A stretch of DNA of 64,000 nucleotides from Elephas maximus indicus (Eukaryota > Chordata > Mammalia > Proboscidea > Elephantidae): NCBI RefSeq assembly GCF_024166365.1, contig NW_026060245.1:62001-126000 (forward strand), written 5' to 3'. The notes below the pieces were generated by a model. That model saw only the letters and a list, made by a program, of their open reading frames with translations. It had not been told where the DNA came from and did no database searches. Both the position numbers and the translations under genes were made by a program. This document shows positions 23,831-36,198 of this stretch, piece by piece (positions within the stretch are counted from its first letter, which is position 1; the number at the start of each line of letters is the position of its first letter).

Positions 23831-26800
23831 GTGGGAAAAAGAAACTGTCAACACACAAAAGAAGACATCAAAATCACAGCACTAAAGTCATCCCTATCCA
23901 TAATTACCCTGAATGTAAATGGGCTAAATGCACCAATAAAGAGACAGAGAGTGGCAGAATGGATTAAAAAACAAGATCCGTCTATATGCTGCCTACAAGA
24001 GACACACCTTAGACTTAGAGACATAAACAAACTAAAACTCAAAGGCTGGAAAAAAATTGATCAAGCAAACAACAATCAAAAAAGAGCAGAAGTGGCAATA
24101 TTAATTTCTGACAAAATAGACTTTAAAGTTAAATCCATCAGAAAGGATAAGGAAGGACACTATATAATGATTAAAGGGACAATACACCAAGAAGATATAA
24201 CCATATTAAATATTTATGCACCCAATGACAGGGCTGCAAGATACATAAAACAAACTCTGTCAGCATTGAAAAGTGAGATAGACAGCTCCACAATAATAGT
24301 AGGAGACTTCAACACACCACTTTCGGTGAAGGACAGGACATCCAGAAAGAAGCTCAATAAAGACACGGAAGATCTAAATGCCACAATCAACCAACTTGAC
24401 CTCATAGAGATATACAGAACACTCCACCCAACGGCAACCAACTATACTTTCTTTTCTAGTGCACATGGAACATTCTCTAGAATAGACCACATACTACGTC
24501 ATAAAGCAAACCTTCGCAGAATCCAAAACACTGAAATATTACAAAGCATCTTCTCTGCCCATGAGGCCATAAAAGTGGAAATCAATAACAGGAAAAGCAG
24601 AGAAAAGAAATCAAACACTTGGAAACTGAGCAATACCCTGCTCAAAAAAGACTGGATTATAGAAGACATCAAAGATGGAATAAAGAAATTCAGAGACTCC
24701 AATGAGAATGAATACATTCCCTATCAGAACCTTTGGGACACAGCAAAAGCGGTGCTCAGAGGCCAATTTATATCAATAAATGCACACATCCAAAAAGAAG
24801 AAAGGGCCAAAATCAAAGAATTATCCCTACAACTTGAACAAATAGAGAGCAACAAAAGAAGCCCACAGGCACCAGAAGAAAACAAATAAGAAAAATTAGA
24901 GCTGAACTAAATGAAATAGAAAACAGGAAAACAATTGAAAGAATTAACACGACCAAAAGCTGGTTCTTTGAAAAAAATCAACAAAATTGATAAACCACTG
25001 GCCAAACTGACGAAAGAAAAACAGAAGAAGCAAACAACTCGAATAAGAAATGAGATGGGAGATATTACAACAGACCCAACTGAAATTAAAAGAATCATAT
25101 CAGATTACTATGAAAAACTATACGCAAACAAATTTGAAAACCTAGAAGAAATGGATGAATTCCTAGAAACACACTACCTACCTAAACTAACACAAACAGA
25201 GGTAGAACAACTAAATAGACCCATAACAAAAGAAGAGATTGAAAAGGTAATCAAAAAACTCCCACCAAAAAAAGCCCTGCTCCGGACGGCTTCACTGCAG
25301 AGTTCTACCAAACTTTCAGAGAAGAGTTAACACCACTACTACTAAAGGTCTTTCAGAACATAGAAAAGGATGGAATCCTACCAAACTCATTCTATGAAGC
25401 CACCATATCCCTGATGCCAAAACCAGGTAAAGACACCACAAGAAAAGAAAATTATAGACCTATGTCCTTCATGAATGTAGATGCAAAAATCCTCAACAAA
25501 ATTCTAGCCAATAGAATTCAACAACATATCAAAAAAATAATTCACCATGACCAAGTGGGATTCATACCAGGTATGCAGTCTTTTTTTTTTTTTTAATGCA
25601 GGGATGGTTCAACATTAGAAAAACAATTAATGTAATCCACCACATAAATAAAACAAAAGACAAGAATCACATGGTTTTATCAATTGATGCAGAAAAGGTA
25701 TTTGACAAAGTTCAACACTCGCTCATGATAAAAACTCTCAGCAAAATAGGAATAGAAAGAAAATTCCTCAACGTAATTAAAGGGCATTTATACAAAGCCA
25801 ACAGCCAACATCACCGTAAATGGGGAGAGCCTGAAAACATTCCCATTGAGATCAGGAACCAGACAAGGATGCCCTTTATCACCACTCTTATTCAACATTG
25901 TGCTGGAAGTCCTAGCCAGAGCAATTAGGCTAGATAAAGAAATAAAGGGCATCCAGACTGGCAAGGAAGAAGCAAAAGTATCTCTATCTGCAGATGACAT
26001 GATCTTATACACAGAAAACCCTAAGGAATCCTCCAGAAAACTACTGAAGAAAACTCCAGAAAACTAATAGAAGAGTTCAGCAGAGTATTGGGATACAAGA
26101 TAAACATACAAAAATCAGTTGGATTCCTCTACACCAACAAAAAAAAACATCGAAGAGGAAATCACCAAATCAACGCCATTTACAGTAGGCCCCAAGCAGA
26201 TAAAATACTTAGGAATAAATCTTACCAGAGATGTAAAAGACTTATACAAAGAAAACTACAGTACACTTCTGCAAGAAACCAAAAGAGACTTACATAAGTG
26301 GAAGAACATACCTTGCTCGTGGATAGGAAAACTTAACATTATAAAAATATCTATTCTACCAAAAGCAATCTATACATTTAATGCAATTCTGATCCAAATC
26401 CCAAGAACATTCTTTAATGAGATGGAGAAACAAATCAGCAACTTCATATGGAAGGGAAAGAGGCCCTGGATAAAAAAGGCATTACTGAAAAAGAAGAACA
26501 AAGTGGGAGACCTTACTTTCCCTGATTTTAGAACCTATTATACCGCCACACTCAACGGCACTAGGTTTTATACTGCCACAGTAGTCAAAACAGCCTGGTA
26601 CTGGCACGACAACAGATACATGGACCAATGGAACAGAATTGAGAATCCAGACTAAATCCATCCACATATGAGCCATTGATATTTGACAAAGACCCCAAAA
26701 CAGTTAAACGGGGAAAAGACAGTCTTTTTAACAAATGGTGCTGGCATAACTGGATATCCATCTGCAAAAAAATGAAACAAGACCCATACCTCACTCCATG

Positions 26801-27752
26801 CACAAAACTAACTCAAAATGGATCAAAGCCCTAAATATAAAATCTAAAACGATAAAGATCATGGAAGAAAAAATAGGGACAACATTAGGAGCCCTAATAC
26901 ATGGCATAAACAGTATACAAAACATTATAAAGAATGTAGAAGAAAAACTAGATAACTGGGAGCTCCTAAAAATCAAATACCTATGCTCATCCAAAGACTT
27001 CACCAAAAGAGTAAAAAAACTACCTACAGACTGGGAAAAAGTTTTTAGCTATGACATTTCTGATCAGCGCCTGCATGATCTCTGAAATCTACGTGATACT
27101 GCAAAAACTCAACTGCAAAAAGACAAATAACCCAATTAAAAAATGGGCAAAAGATATGAATAGACACTTCACTAAAGAAGACATTCAGGTAGCTAACAGA
27201 TATATGAGGAAATGTTCACGATCATTAGCCATTAGAGAAATGCAGATCAAAACTACAATGAAATTTCATCTCACCCCAACAAGGCTGGCATTAATCCAAA
27301 AAACACAAAAGAATAAATGTTGGAGAGTCTGTGGAGAGATTGGAACACTTCTACACTGCTGGTGGGAATGTAAAATGGTACAACCACTTTGGAAATTGAT
27401 TGGGTGCTTCCTTAAAAAGCTAGAAATAGAACTACCATACGATCCAGCAATCCCACTCCTTGGAATATATCCTAGAGAAATGAGAGCCTTTACACAAACA
27501 GATATATGCACACGAATGTTTATTGCAGCACTGTTTACAATAGCAAAAAGATGGAAACAACCAAGGTGCCCATCAACGGATGAATGGGTAAACAAATTAT
27601 GGTATATTCACACAATGGAATACTATGCATCAATAAAGAACAGTGAGGAATCTGTGAAACATTTCATAACATGGAGGAACCTGGAAGGCATTATGCTGAG
27701 TGAAATTAGTCAGTTACAAAAGGACAAATATTGTATAAGAGCACTGTTATAA
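23831..27752 (+). pseudogene. L1 ORF2 (endonuclease / reverse transcriptase), broken
   Basis: The endonuclease half is open from 23831 to 24889, with the APE-like motifs LNVNGLNAP, QETHL, GDFNTPLS and RIDHIL. The reverse-transcriptase part is spread over several frames (24935-25330, 25414-25596, 25596-25928, 25846-26067, 26119-26655), so there are several frameshifts and stops. The catalytic Asp pair survives as SADDM near 25986-26000, with Ser where FADD is usual. The C-terminal zinc-knuckle region is at about 27051-27752 (CxxxC and HC-type residues around 27328-27373, then ILLGIYP-like and the terminal [11 protein letters not shown]). It cannot encode a full ORF2p. Confidence 0.93.
25573..25601 (+). 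repeat. Poly(T) micro-insertion flanked by ATGCAG direct repeat
   Basis: Within ORF2, ATGCAG (25573-25578) is followed by TC, 14 Ts and A, and then ATGCAG again (25596-25601). Without the extra 23 bases the ORF2 frame would continue from GFIPGMQ into GWFNIRK, so this is an insertion and it shifts the frame. The short duplication plus poly(T) looks like an aborted target-primed insertion of a poly(A) tail in antisense. Replication slippage around a T-run is the alternative. Confidence 0.7.
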
Positions 27753-27803
27753 GAAATTGAGAAATAGTTTAAACTGAGAAGAAAACGTTCTTTTGTGGTT
27801 ATG

Positions 27804-27834
27804 AGAGGGGGGAGGGAGGGAGGGTGGGAGAGGG
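27804..27834 (+). other. L1 3' UTR G-rich polypurine tract
   Basis: A GAGAGGGGGGAGGGAGGG-type run with at least four G-tracts of three or more, in the place where mammalian L1 3' UTRs carry a conserved G-rich polypurine tract able to form a G-quadruplex. Confidence 0.75.
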
Positions 27835-28756
27835 TATTCATTAATTAGATAGTAGATAAGAACTACTTTAGGTGAAGGGAAAGACAGCACACAATACAGG
27901 TGAGGTCAGCACAACTGGACTAAACCAAAAGCAAAGAAATTTCCTGAATAAACTGAATGCTTTGAAGGCCAGCGTAGCAGGGGCAGGGGTCTGGGGACCA
28001 TGGTTTCAGGGGACATCTAAGTCAATTAGCATAATAAAATCTATTAAGAAAACATTCTGCATTCCACTTTGAAGAGTGGCGTCTGGGGTCTTAAACACTA
28101 GCAAGCAGCCATCTAAGATGCATCAATTGGTCTCAACCCACCTGGATCAAAAGAGAATGAAGAACACCAAGGACACCAAGAGACAGAAAGGGCCAAATGA
28201 ACCAGAGACTACATCATCCTGAGACCAGAAGAACTAGATGGTACACGGCTACAACTGATGACTGCCCTGACAGGGAACACAACAGAGAACCCCTGAGGGA
28301 GCAGGAGAGCAGTGGGATGCAGACCCCAAATTCTCATAAGACCAGACTTAATGGTATGACTGAGACTAGAAGGACCCCAGTGGTCATGGCCCCCAGACCT
28401 TCTGTTGCCCCAGGACAGGAACCATTCCCGAAGCCAACTCTTCAGATATGGATTGGACTGGACAATGGGTTGGAGAGGGATGCTGGTGAGGAGTGAGCTT
28501 CTTGGATCAGGTGGACACTTGAGATTATGTTGGCATCTCCTGCCTGGAGAGGAGATGAGAGGGTGGAGGGGGTTAGAAGCTGGCAAAATGGACATGAAAA
28601 GAGAGAGTGGAGGGAGACAGCGGACTGTCTCATTAAAAAAAAAAAAAGAGTAATTGGGAGTGTGTAGCAAGGTGTATATGGGTTTTTGTGTGAGAGACTG
28701 ACTTGATTTGTAAACTTTCACTTAAAGCACAATAAAAATTATGAAAAAAAAAAAAA

Positions 28757-30357
28757 GAAGACAGAAGGAACACACAGAGTCATTGCACCAAAAAGAATTG
28801 GTTGACGTTCAACCATTTTAGGAGGTAGCATATGATCAAGAACCGATGGTATCGAAGGAAGAAGTCTAAACTGCACTGAAGGCATTGGTGAAAAACAAGG
28901 CTCCAGGAATTGATGGAATGCCAGTTGAGATGTTTCAACAAACAAGTGCAGAGCGGGAGGTGTTCAGTCATCTATGCCAAGAAATTCGGAAGACAACTAC
29001 CTGGCTAGCTGACTGGAACAGATCCATATTTGTGCCCATTTCAAAGAACCATAATCCAACAGAATGTGGAAGTTATCAAACAATATCATTAATATCACAC
29101 GTAAGTAAAATTTTGCTGAAGATCATTCAAAAGTGACTGCAGCAGTACATCAACAGGGAACTGCTAGAAATTCAAGCCAGATTCAGAAGAGGACGTGGAG
29201 TGAGGAATTTCATTGCTGACTCAGATGGATGCTGGCTGAAAGCAGAGAATACCAGAAAGATGTTTACATGTGTTTTATTGATTATGCAAAGGCATTCAAC
29301 TGTGTGGACCATAACAAATGATGGGTAACATTGCAAAGAATGGAAATTCCAGAACACTTAATTGTGCTCATGAGAAATGTGTACGCAGACCAAGAGGCAG
29401 TTGTTCAAACAGAAAAAGGGAATAGAGCGTGATTTAAAATCAGGAAAGGTGTACGTCAGGGTTGTATCCTTTTACTGTATTTATTTAGCCTGTATGCTGA
29501 GCAAATAATCCAAGAAGCCAGAGTGTATGAAGAAGAACGTGACATTAAGATTGGAGGAAGACTTATTAACAACCTGAGTTATGCAGATGACACAGCCTTG
29601 CTTGCTGAAAGCAAAGGGGACTTGAAGCACTTGCTGAGGAAGATCAAAGACTACGGCCTTCAGTATGGATTACACCTCAACTTAAAGAAAACAAAAATCC
29701 TCACAAATGAAGCAGTAAACAACATTATGGTAACTGGAGAAAACACTGAAATTGTAGAGGATTTCTTTATACTTGGATCCACAATCAACACCCACAGAAG
29801 CAGCAGTCAAGAAATCAAATGACATACTCTATTGACAAACCTGCTGCAAAAGACCTCTTTACAGTGTTAAAAAGCAAAGATGTCACTTTGAGGACTAGGA
29901 TGTGCCTGACCTAAGCCATTTTCAATCATCTCGTATGTGTGTGAAAGCTGGACAATGAATAAGGGAGACTAAGCAAGAATTGATGCTTTTGAATCAATTG
30001 GCAAAGAATATTGAATATACCACGGACTGCCAGAAAAACAAACAAATCTGTCTTGGAAGAAGTACAGCCAGAATGGTCCTTAGAAGCAAGAATGGCAAGA
30101 CTACGTCTCACATACCTTGGACATGTTATCAGGAGGGATCAGTTCCCGGAGAAGGACATCATGCTTGATAAGGTTAGAGGGTCAGAGAAAAAGAGGAAGA
30201 ACCTCAACAAGATGGACTGACACACTTGCTTTAACAATGGGTTCAAGCATAACAGTGATTGTAAGGATGGCCCAGGACTGGGTGGTGTTTCATTCTGTTG
30301 TACATATGGTCCCTATCAGTTGGAACACACGCAACAGTACCTACAACAAAACCATCC
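28757..30357 (+). mobile_element. RTE/BovB-type LINE, 5'-truncated and decayed
   Basis: Conceptual translation across broken frames shows an RTE-clade reverse transcriptase: KNKAPGIDGMPVEMFQ (from 28888), an ISHVSKILLKIIQ stretch, FIDYAKAF (about 29270), KGVRQGCIL (about 29445) and YADDTALLAES with the catalytic YADD at 29580-29591. The C-terminal segment RARTSTRW-like (about 30190) and a 3' end near 30357 complete the match. Stops and frameshifts are frequent. The 3' end (TTCTGTTGTACATATGGTCC then CTACAACAAAACC) resembles the tails of the AfroSINEs in this window. The endonuclease domain is absent. Confidence 0.88.
28885..29822 (+). pseudogene. RTE reverse transcriptase, broken
   Basis: The open pieces at 28885-29136 and 29523-29822 carry the fingers and palm motifs. 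The sequence between them has stops (for example after IIQK at 29134) and frame changes. The YADD box is intact but no full-length frame exists. Confidence 0.88.
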
Positions 30358-30848
30358 CAAGGGTCTCCCATTATGTGTTCAGTCAGTTCTAACCCTGCTG
30401 CTGTTTTTACATGGGTCTTGGTGAAACCTTACTCCCCCCACCCCCTTTCAGGACTGGCGCAATTGCTTTTTAGGTTCAAGAACAGGTCTCATTCAAGGTA
30501 TATTTACTCATGCTTGGTTTGGGCAATTTTTTTCTGTCTATACTATTATGTGTTCTGGTAGTATCTTTGACTTCCTATTCTTCTCTCCCTCTATACCCTT
30601 CGCAGTCATGAGTACAGGTGTTAAATGAGGGAGGTGAGGGGACACCCTCTGGGTAAATATTGACCCATCATCAGCCCCCTTTGGAGCATAAGGCTTCTCT
30701 AAAGGAACTGGGTCCCCATTTGTTACTTTAGCACAAAGACCACAAAATACCACCCTTTGGAAGCAACTTGAATTGAACATGAATCCTTATGACATGAACC
30801 CAATTAGTTGTGGCCTGAGTTCATCTATGCTCTGGGATGGTTGTTCAG

Positions 30849-30945
30849 TTGGTAATTGCTGTCAAGTCCATTTCAACTCACAGTGACCTCATGTGACAGA
30901 GTAAAACTTCCTCTTAGGGTCTTCTAGGCTATCATCTTGAGGAGG
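30849..30945 (-). mobile_element. AfroSINE fragment
   Basis: Resembles the reverse complement of the AfroSINE 3' half: an ATTGCTGTCAAGTCCATTTC-like start, then GACCTCATG and CAGAGTAAAACTTCC. Confidence 0.65.
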
Positions 30946-31979
30946 TGCCTATTTAAGAGCCTCCTGTGTCTCTGACGTACAAGGGGCCGCAGGCCTGGGC
31001 TTTGGGAGGGTGTCATGAAGACAAGTATTTAGAGCTGCCAGAACAGTTCTTTACGCAGAAACTCCCAAGTAAAGACAATAACAGGCCGTGTTATCTTGAT
31101 AAGTTTCTTTTGGATACCAGCCAGCTTCCTTGTTCTCATTCTTTGCTTCCCAAACTAACTATTAGTATATAATTTGTCTCTTGATTAGACAGATCTTGGA
31201 GCCAAAGTATACTCCTATTGTAAATAAATGACTTGGCCTCCTGGTTTACTAATTAGTGCCTGGTGAGTATAATTAGTGTAACTCGATTATTTAGAATCTC
31301 ATCACCCTCAGGCAAATTTAGCCTGAAAGACTGATAACACTCCATGACACTGCCACCCTATGGGAGGTACTGCCTGGGACAGCCACCTCCACCAGCCCCC
31401 ATCCCCCTAATCGCTCTCTGTGTCCTTCACTTTGTCATTGGAAATTCACTCTTGGGGTTTACCTGCATAATCACAGTAACCCCTTGGAGAGGCAGCACAT
31501 CAACCTCATATGGCTTATTGGGAGACAATGGGGAAGGACTTCCAGGGAATGGTGATTGCTGGTGGAGGAGAACTGGCTGTGCCACTTGTAGGAGCACGAG
31601 GCTCCTGGGGGTTCCAGGCTGGGAGGGAAAAAGGGAAACACGGGTGGCACAGAAGGTTGGGGACCATCAGCTTCTGTCTGCTTTTATTTTCCCACTTTGT
31701 GAGCCAACTCTGAATCGGAAGCTGCCAATACAACGTACAATAGTGCTAGCCTAGATCTCGTCTTGCCTTTAAAATATTCTCCCAGACACAAAATAAATAT
31801 ATAAAATAAAGAAGAAAGAGATAAGGAGGCCAGATGGTGACAAGTGCAGTGGAGAAAGGCAAGGCCAGGAAGGGGCTACAGGGTGCTGGGAGGGGTGCTC
31901 TGCACTTCTTTGGAGAGTGGTCAGAAGAGGTTACACTGAAGAGAAGATGTGTTAGAAGAAAATCTGAAGGAGGGGAGGG

Positions 31980-32170
31980 AGCGAGCCTGCAGATATTTGA
32001 GGAGAGAGTCTTCCAGGCAGAGGGAACAGCATGTGCAAAGGCCCTGAGTCTCAGTGGGCAATGATGAGAGAGGGCACAAGGGCCTTTTGTGTGGAACCTT
32101 GTAAGTATGGTGAAGGCTTTCTCTGTTACTCTGAGAAACATGGGAGGGAGGGACATGATTGGACTTAGGT
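31980..32170 (+). repeat. Old interspersed repeat fragment, copy 1
   Basis: GAGCCTGCAGATATTTG then TCTTCCAGGCAGAGGGAACAG and GTGCAAAGGCCCTGAG, a pattern common in old mammalian interspersed repeats. A second copy lies at 33250-33330. I cannot assign the family by eye. Confidence 0.45.
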
Positions 32171-33249
32171 TTTTGTAGGGTCGCTAGCAGAGGCTGCATT
32201 TGTAGCTGGGAAGATTCTGCAGTTGGATTGTGTCCTGAAGAGCATCGAGCTGTATCAGCCTCCTGCTTGCTATGCAGGGATGTTTCTGACGGGAGAAGGT
32301 TTCTGGACGCTGGACTGGCTCTGCATGTCATTGCCCACTCTGGATCTCAATGTCCCCAGCTGGAGCTGCACGTTGGTGACCCCAGAAAGCACAGGCTGGT
32401 GGGTTGCTCTTGATAGCCACCTTCAAGAGCCAACACCTACCGAGGGCTGCTCCACCCGGGACACTGAGGTGGCCAAGGAGCACAGCAGATACTGGGGCTC
32501 AGCTTGGTTCTCAGCACATGGCACGGTGGGTGAGTGGGGATCCCTGGTTGGAAAGACAGACTCCCTGAGGCCAAAGCTGAGCTACATTATAGACACCATA
32601 TACATAATGCCCAAAGGCAGTAACAGTAGCAACAATGGCTGACAATTATGGTTTGTTTATTCAGCTAGGGCGAAATTAGGCTTTGGGGTCAGCCTGACAC
32701 CTCAAGTGGAAGTGTTACCTCAAGCCACTCAGACTTCTAGACCCTGTGCCTGGAGCCAAACAGCAACTGCCTGAGTGCTGCGGCTCTTGGCCCTTCTCAC
32801 AGGCTCCCCCCAGCTCCACGCCCCTTGTCTGTCCAAGGTCACACGACTCTTGGCTTCAGGACCAGAGGGGTCCTGTGTCTGCCTCCCAGGCTGTCCAACC
32901 TCCTTCAGCCTCCCAGGTGCTTCTGGGAAAGGAGCTCAGGAGATCTAAGTTGAGGGCAATTGTTTGCTCTAGGAAGTCAGTGCGGGGCTCTGCTCAGTAT
33001 CGGCACAGGGCCTCCTAACCTGGTGTGTGCTGTAGACACACCAGGAGTCCCACTGGGCCTCCCAGTTCCCTGTCTTATGAAGGAGGGCTTGGCCTCCATT
33101 GGGGCATTCTCGACTCTGCCCATAGGCTGCCCTGTGGGAGAAGAGGGGATATGGGGGTGGGGGAGGCAATGGGGAGGGCAGAAAAGAGGAAGAGCTGGCC
33201 GGGTTGGCAGGGGGCCACCTCCCCACCCCACCAGAGTGTTTCTATTGAT

Positions 33250-33330
33250 TAGTGAGCCTGCAGATATTTGGGGACAGAGTTCTCCAGGCAGCAGGAACAC
33301 TAAGTACAAAGGCCCCAAGGTTGGGCCATC
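33250..33330 (+). repeat. Old interspersed repeat fragment, copy 2
   Basis: Same order of motifs as 31980 (GAGCCTGCAGATATTTGGGG, TCTCCAGGCAGCAGGAACA, TACAAAGGCCCC) with many differences. Confidence 0.45.
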
Positions 33331-34424
33331 ACTATAGCCAGGAAGGGGGAGAGAGAGGCCATGGAGGACAGGTTCTACTGACCTCTTTCATGTTTTGTGG
33401 CTTCCTAATGAAATTCAATTTAGGAAAGGGTATGCTGGTGCGGGACCCCCTTAGGGGTCTCTTCCCTTTGGAGGCCATGCCTCCATTGCTGGGACTCAAG
33501 TGTTGGCCCCACCTCTGGAGTTTTCAAGAGCAAGCTGGAGTGGCTTTGCGATTGTGTTTGCCTGGGAAAGGCCCTTTAAAAATGGGGCCTGGGTGCGAAG
33601 CCTCCCAACTTCATGGTCCTCTCTTTCTTCCTGTTTTTCGTAATGGCAGTTTTTGGTTGGTGACTGGAACTTTGTAGCTGTGGCTTTCCACCCAGACACG
33701 TCCTCTGAGCAGTGAGCAGGAGCTACTAGAGGGGTGGGTCCCCCCCAGAATCCTCCTCTAAGTACAAGAGGGAGATGTCTCTGAACAGGGGTCTTATGAA
33801 CCACAGAGAAGACCTTAGGACAATGGGCTTCCTGGTGATGAAGCCTGAGGACCCGTACCTTGGTTACAAGTGGGCCACAGCCCCATGTGTCCTTCCCACA
33901 GGTCCAAGACCGCCATGTCCCTTCCTGTTCCACTGCCATCACCATCTTGCAACCTGGGACTCTCTCTGGGCTGGCTTTGAAAAGACAGATAGGCATCCCC
34001 CACTTCCTCCTTTCTGGGGTCTCCTGAACAAAAGCTCACAAGCCCTTTTTGTCTTTAGATCTTTCTTGCCAACCCCTGTGGGGATCTGGGGATTGGAAGA
34101 GGGAACCAAAAAAACAGAAAAAGGGAAAGTCTTGTGGTTCAGAAAGTCTCACCTGGTTTTCAAGCAGAATGTTCTTGGTCTGAGCTGAGACACAGCTGGG
34201 GCCTGCTCCATGGTCTCATGCGGGGTGCCTCTCTGCCCTGGTTCTCACACAAATGGGGAAGCCACTCCTTACCTGTCACGAAGTCCTCCCACTCTTACTT
34301 GCCTGGCCAACTCCTGCTTATATTTCAAGACTCAGTTTAGGTGCCTGAGAAGCTGCCTCTGCTGTATGACTTAGATGTGTTTCCTATATGTTTCCATAGC
34401 AACTTCTATTAACACCACACTGTG

Positions 34425-34740
34425 TTGTGAGGGCAGTGGTGGTTCAGTGGTAGACCTCTCACCTTCTGTGTAGGATACCCAAGAGACCCGGGCTCGATTC
34501 TCTACCAATGTACCTCAAGCACAGCCACCACCTGTCAGTGGAGGATTGCGTGTTACTATGATGCTAAACAGATTTCAGTGGAGCTTCCAGACTAAGACTG
34601 ACCGGGAAGAAAGGTTGGAAGATCTAACTCCAAAAATCAACCAGTGAAAACCCTGTGGATTACAACGGTTTGTTTCTGTTGTATATGGGGTCGCCGTGAG
34701 TGGTGGGCTGACTTCATGGCAGCTAACAACAGCAACAACC
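34425..34740 (+). mobile_element. tRNA-Gly-headed SINE with RTE-like tail
   Basis: The head carries a Pol III A-box-like TGGTTCAGTGGTAG (34439-34452) and a B-box-like GGCTCGATTC (34491-34500), spaced as in a tRNA and closest by eye to tRNA-Gly. The body is unique. The tail (TTCTGTTGTATATGGGGTCG then GGCAGCTAACAACAGCAAC) resembles the RTE 3' end in this window. AACACC-type short repeats flank it (about 34411 and 34740), a possible target-site duplication. It is not a functional tRNA gene: the anticodon arm is degenerate. Confidence 0.8.
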
Positions 34741-36063
34741 AACACCCCATGTTTTAAGTGTCACCATGTAGGTCTGTCTCTAAGACTAGGATGCTGTGGA
34801 GAAAGGATGCTTTTTACCCCTTTTTACCTTATGGATATTTAGTATCCTTGCCACCACTTTCCCCTGCTGCGATCAATGCAGACATTACTAAACTATCATA
34901 GTGATCCCATGATAGATGACGCACTTTCATAATCATTCTCTGCCCAGTTCTCCAGGAAACAAATGACTGGAGTGAGAGGAACCCATTGTGTTGTTCTGGT
35001 CTCAGGGCATTCACCCGACAGTTCTCTTTCAGGAACAATAGGAAGAGTGGTAGGATTAGAAAAGAAATCAAAGCTTCAATGTAACTTTCATCTGAGTGAA
35101 GGTAGACACAGAAGTCCAGCCCTAAGCCCTGATTGTTGGCTGACACAAGACGAGGGTCTATGGAATCCTTCTAGAAAGAAGCACTGAGAGATTTCAGATT
35201 AACATTACATGACAAGGAAGCCAAGGTACCATTCAATAGACTCTGTCTCAGCTGAAGTTTAGGACATTCTCTCCAGGGCAGGATAAGGGGCAAGTCCTGC
35301 CCAGATATCTGCTCCCCACCACATGTGACCAACCACTGGGAGTGTTTAGATAACACTAAATGACAGGCAACCTTCTTGGTGGATTGCAGGGGGCTTGGCA
35401 GAGTCTGATGATCAAGATGGAGGTCCCTAAGGGTGAAGTGATATCTACATAATAAACCCCAGGACAGGGAGTGTGTACAAGATAGGCAGCGGTTGGCCGG
35501 CAGGCTGTATGTGTTTACCTAGTGTTATATGATGTGAAAGCCAAGAACAAGAAATCAAAGCCTTGTGAAAGGGTTGGAGGTGCTTCAGTTTGAGGCCACA
35601 TGTTTCTCAGCTCCTGTGTTATGAAATTAGGGGGAGACCTAGAAGAGTGGCCCACGGTGCTCATGGAATCATCCCCCATACCTTCTGTTCTCAATCATGA
35701 CTACACTACCGTCATCTTCTTTCCTCCAAGGCAAGGCTAAGTGCAACAAGAGAATACCCTGCCAACACAAATCATCCTGAGAGATGCTTTCTCTGCTGGC
35801 ACCCTGTGCTGTGTTTGCCCAGCAGCCACATCCTGTTCTGCCCTGAACCTTGGAGCAGACTTCCCACAGGTGAATTCAAATTCTCCAAGATTAAAACCAA
35901 GCCCGCATTCAGGGAGCCCTTGAGAGTGTTAGGGGCTCACCGAGGAGGAAGTTGGAAACTGTATCACTAATACCAGTACTTTTGCAGTTGGTGAAAAGCC
36001 AGGTTGTTGGTACAACAATCAAACACACCTATGTTGTTCCCACAGATTAGCCACTGATCACTG

Positions 36064-36084
36064 ACAAAGTTCCTTACTTCCTTT
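36064..36084 (+). promoter_or_regulatory. Possible HNF4-like and ETS-like sites upstream of exon 1
   Basis: ACAAAGTTCC (36064-36073) resembles an HNF4 half site, and TACTTCCTTT (36075-36084) is the complement of AAAGGAAGTA, an ETS consensus. They lie 70-90 bp upstream of the TATA box. Epithelial ETS and HNF4 factors would fit DMBT1 expression, but this is motif resemblance only. Confidence 0.35.
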
Positions 36085-36151
36085 CCATTGATTTATTGCA
36101 GCAATAGAAATAAACCACCCCAGAGGCCATGCCCTCTTTTGGCTGGGAACC

Positions 36152-36159
36152 TATAAATA
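36152..36159 (+). promoter_or_regulatory. TATA box of DMBT1
   Basis: TATAAATA, 47 bp upstream of the initiator ATG. A start site about 25-30 bp downstream (near 36180) would give a very short 5' UTR on the same exon as the signal peptide. Confidence 0.7.
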
Positions 36160-36198
36160 CCAAGGTATTTTTACTCAAATTGAGAAGAACCCAGCAAA

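Larger units (their letters stand above)
22895..28756 (+). mobile_element. L1 (LINE-1) retrotransposon, 5' end lost in gap
   Basis: Contains the C-terminal half of ORF1, an inter-ORF spacer (23405-23830), a decayed ORF2 (about 23831-27752) and a roughly 1-kb 3' UTR. The 3' UTR has a G-rich polypurine tract (27804-27834), an AATAAA at 28731 and a poly(A) tail at 28744-28756. The 5' UTR and ORF1 start would lie in the gap. It abuts an RTE fragment at its 3' end, suggesting it inserted into or beside that element. No target-site duplication can be tested because the 5' end is missing. Confidence 0.95.
30358..36150. other. 5' flank of DMBT1, no gene seen
   Basis: No convincing exon, RNA gene or CpG island was found. 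It contains a partial minus-strand AfroSINE (about 30849-30945), two related old repeat fragments (31980-32170 and 33250-33330) and the tRNA-Gly-headed SINE at 34425-34740. In particular no minus-strand signal-peptide exon is visible that could start a leftward DMBT1 gene. Open frames here are short and have no family resemblance. Confidence 0.7.

Noticed and set aside
33496..33996. 166-codon minus-strand frame upstream of DMBT1
   Set aside because: No recognisable domain, no start or splice context, and low-complexity flank. Treated as chance.
34439..34510. tRNA-Gly gene
   Set aside because: The anticodon arm does not fold as a tRNA and the sequence continues into a SINE body and tail, so it is a SINE head.
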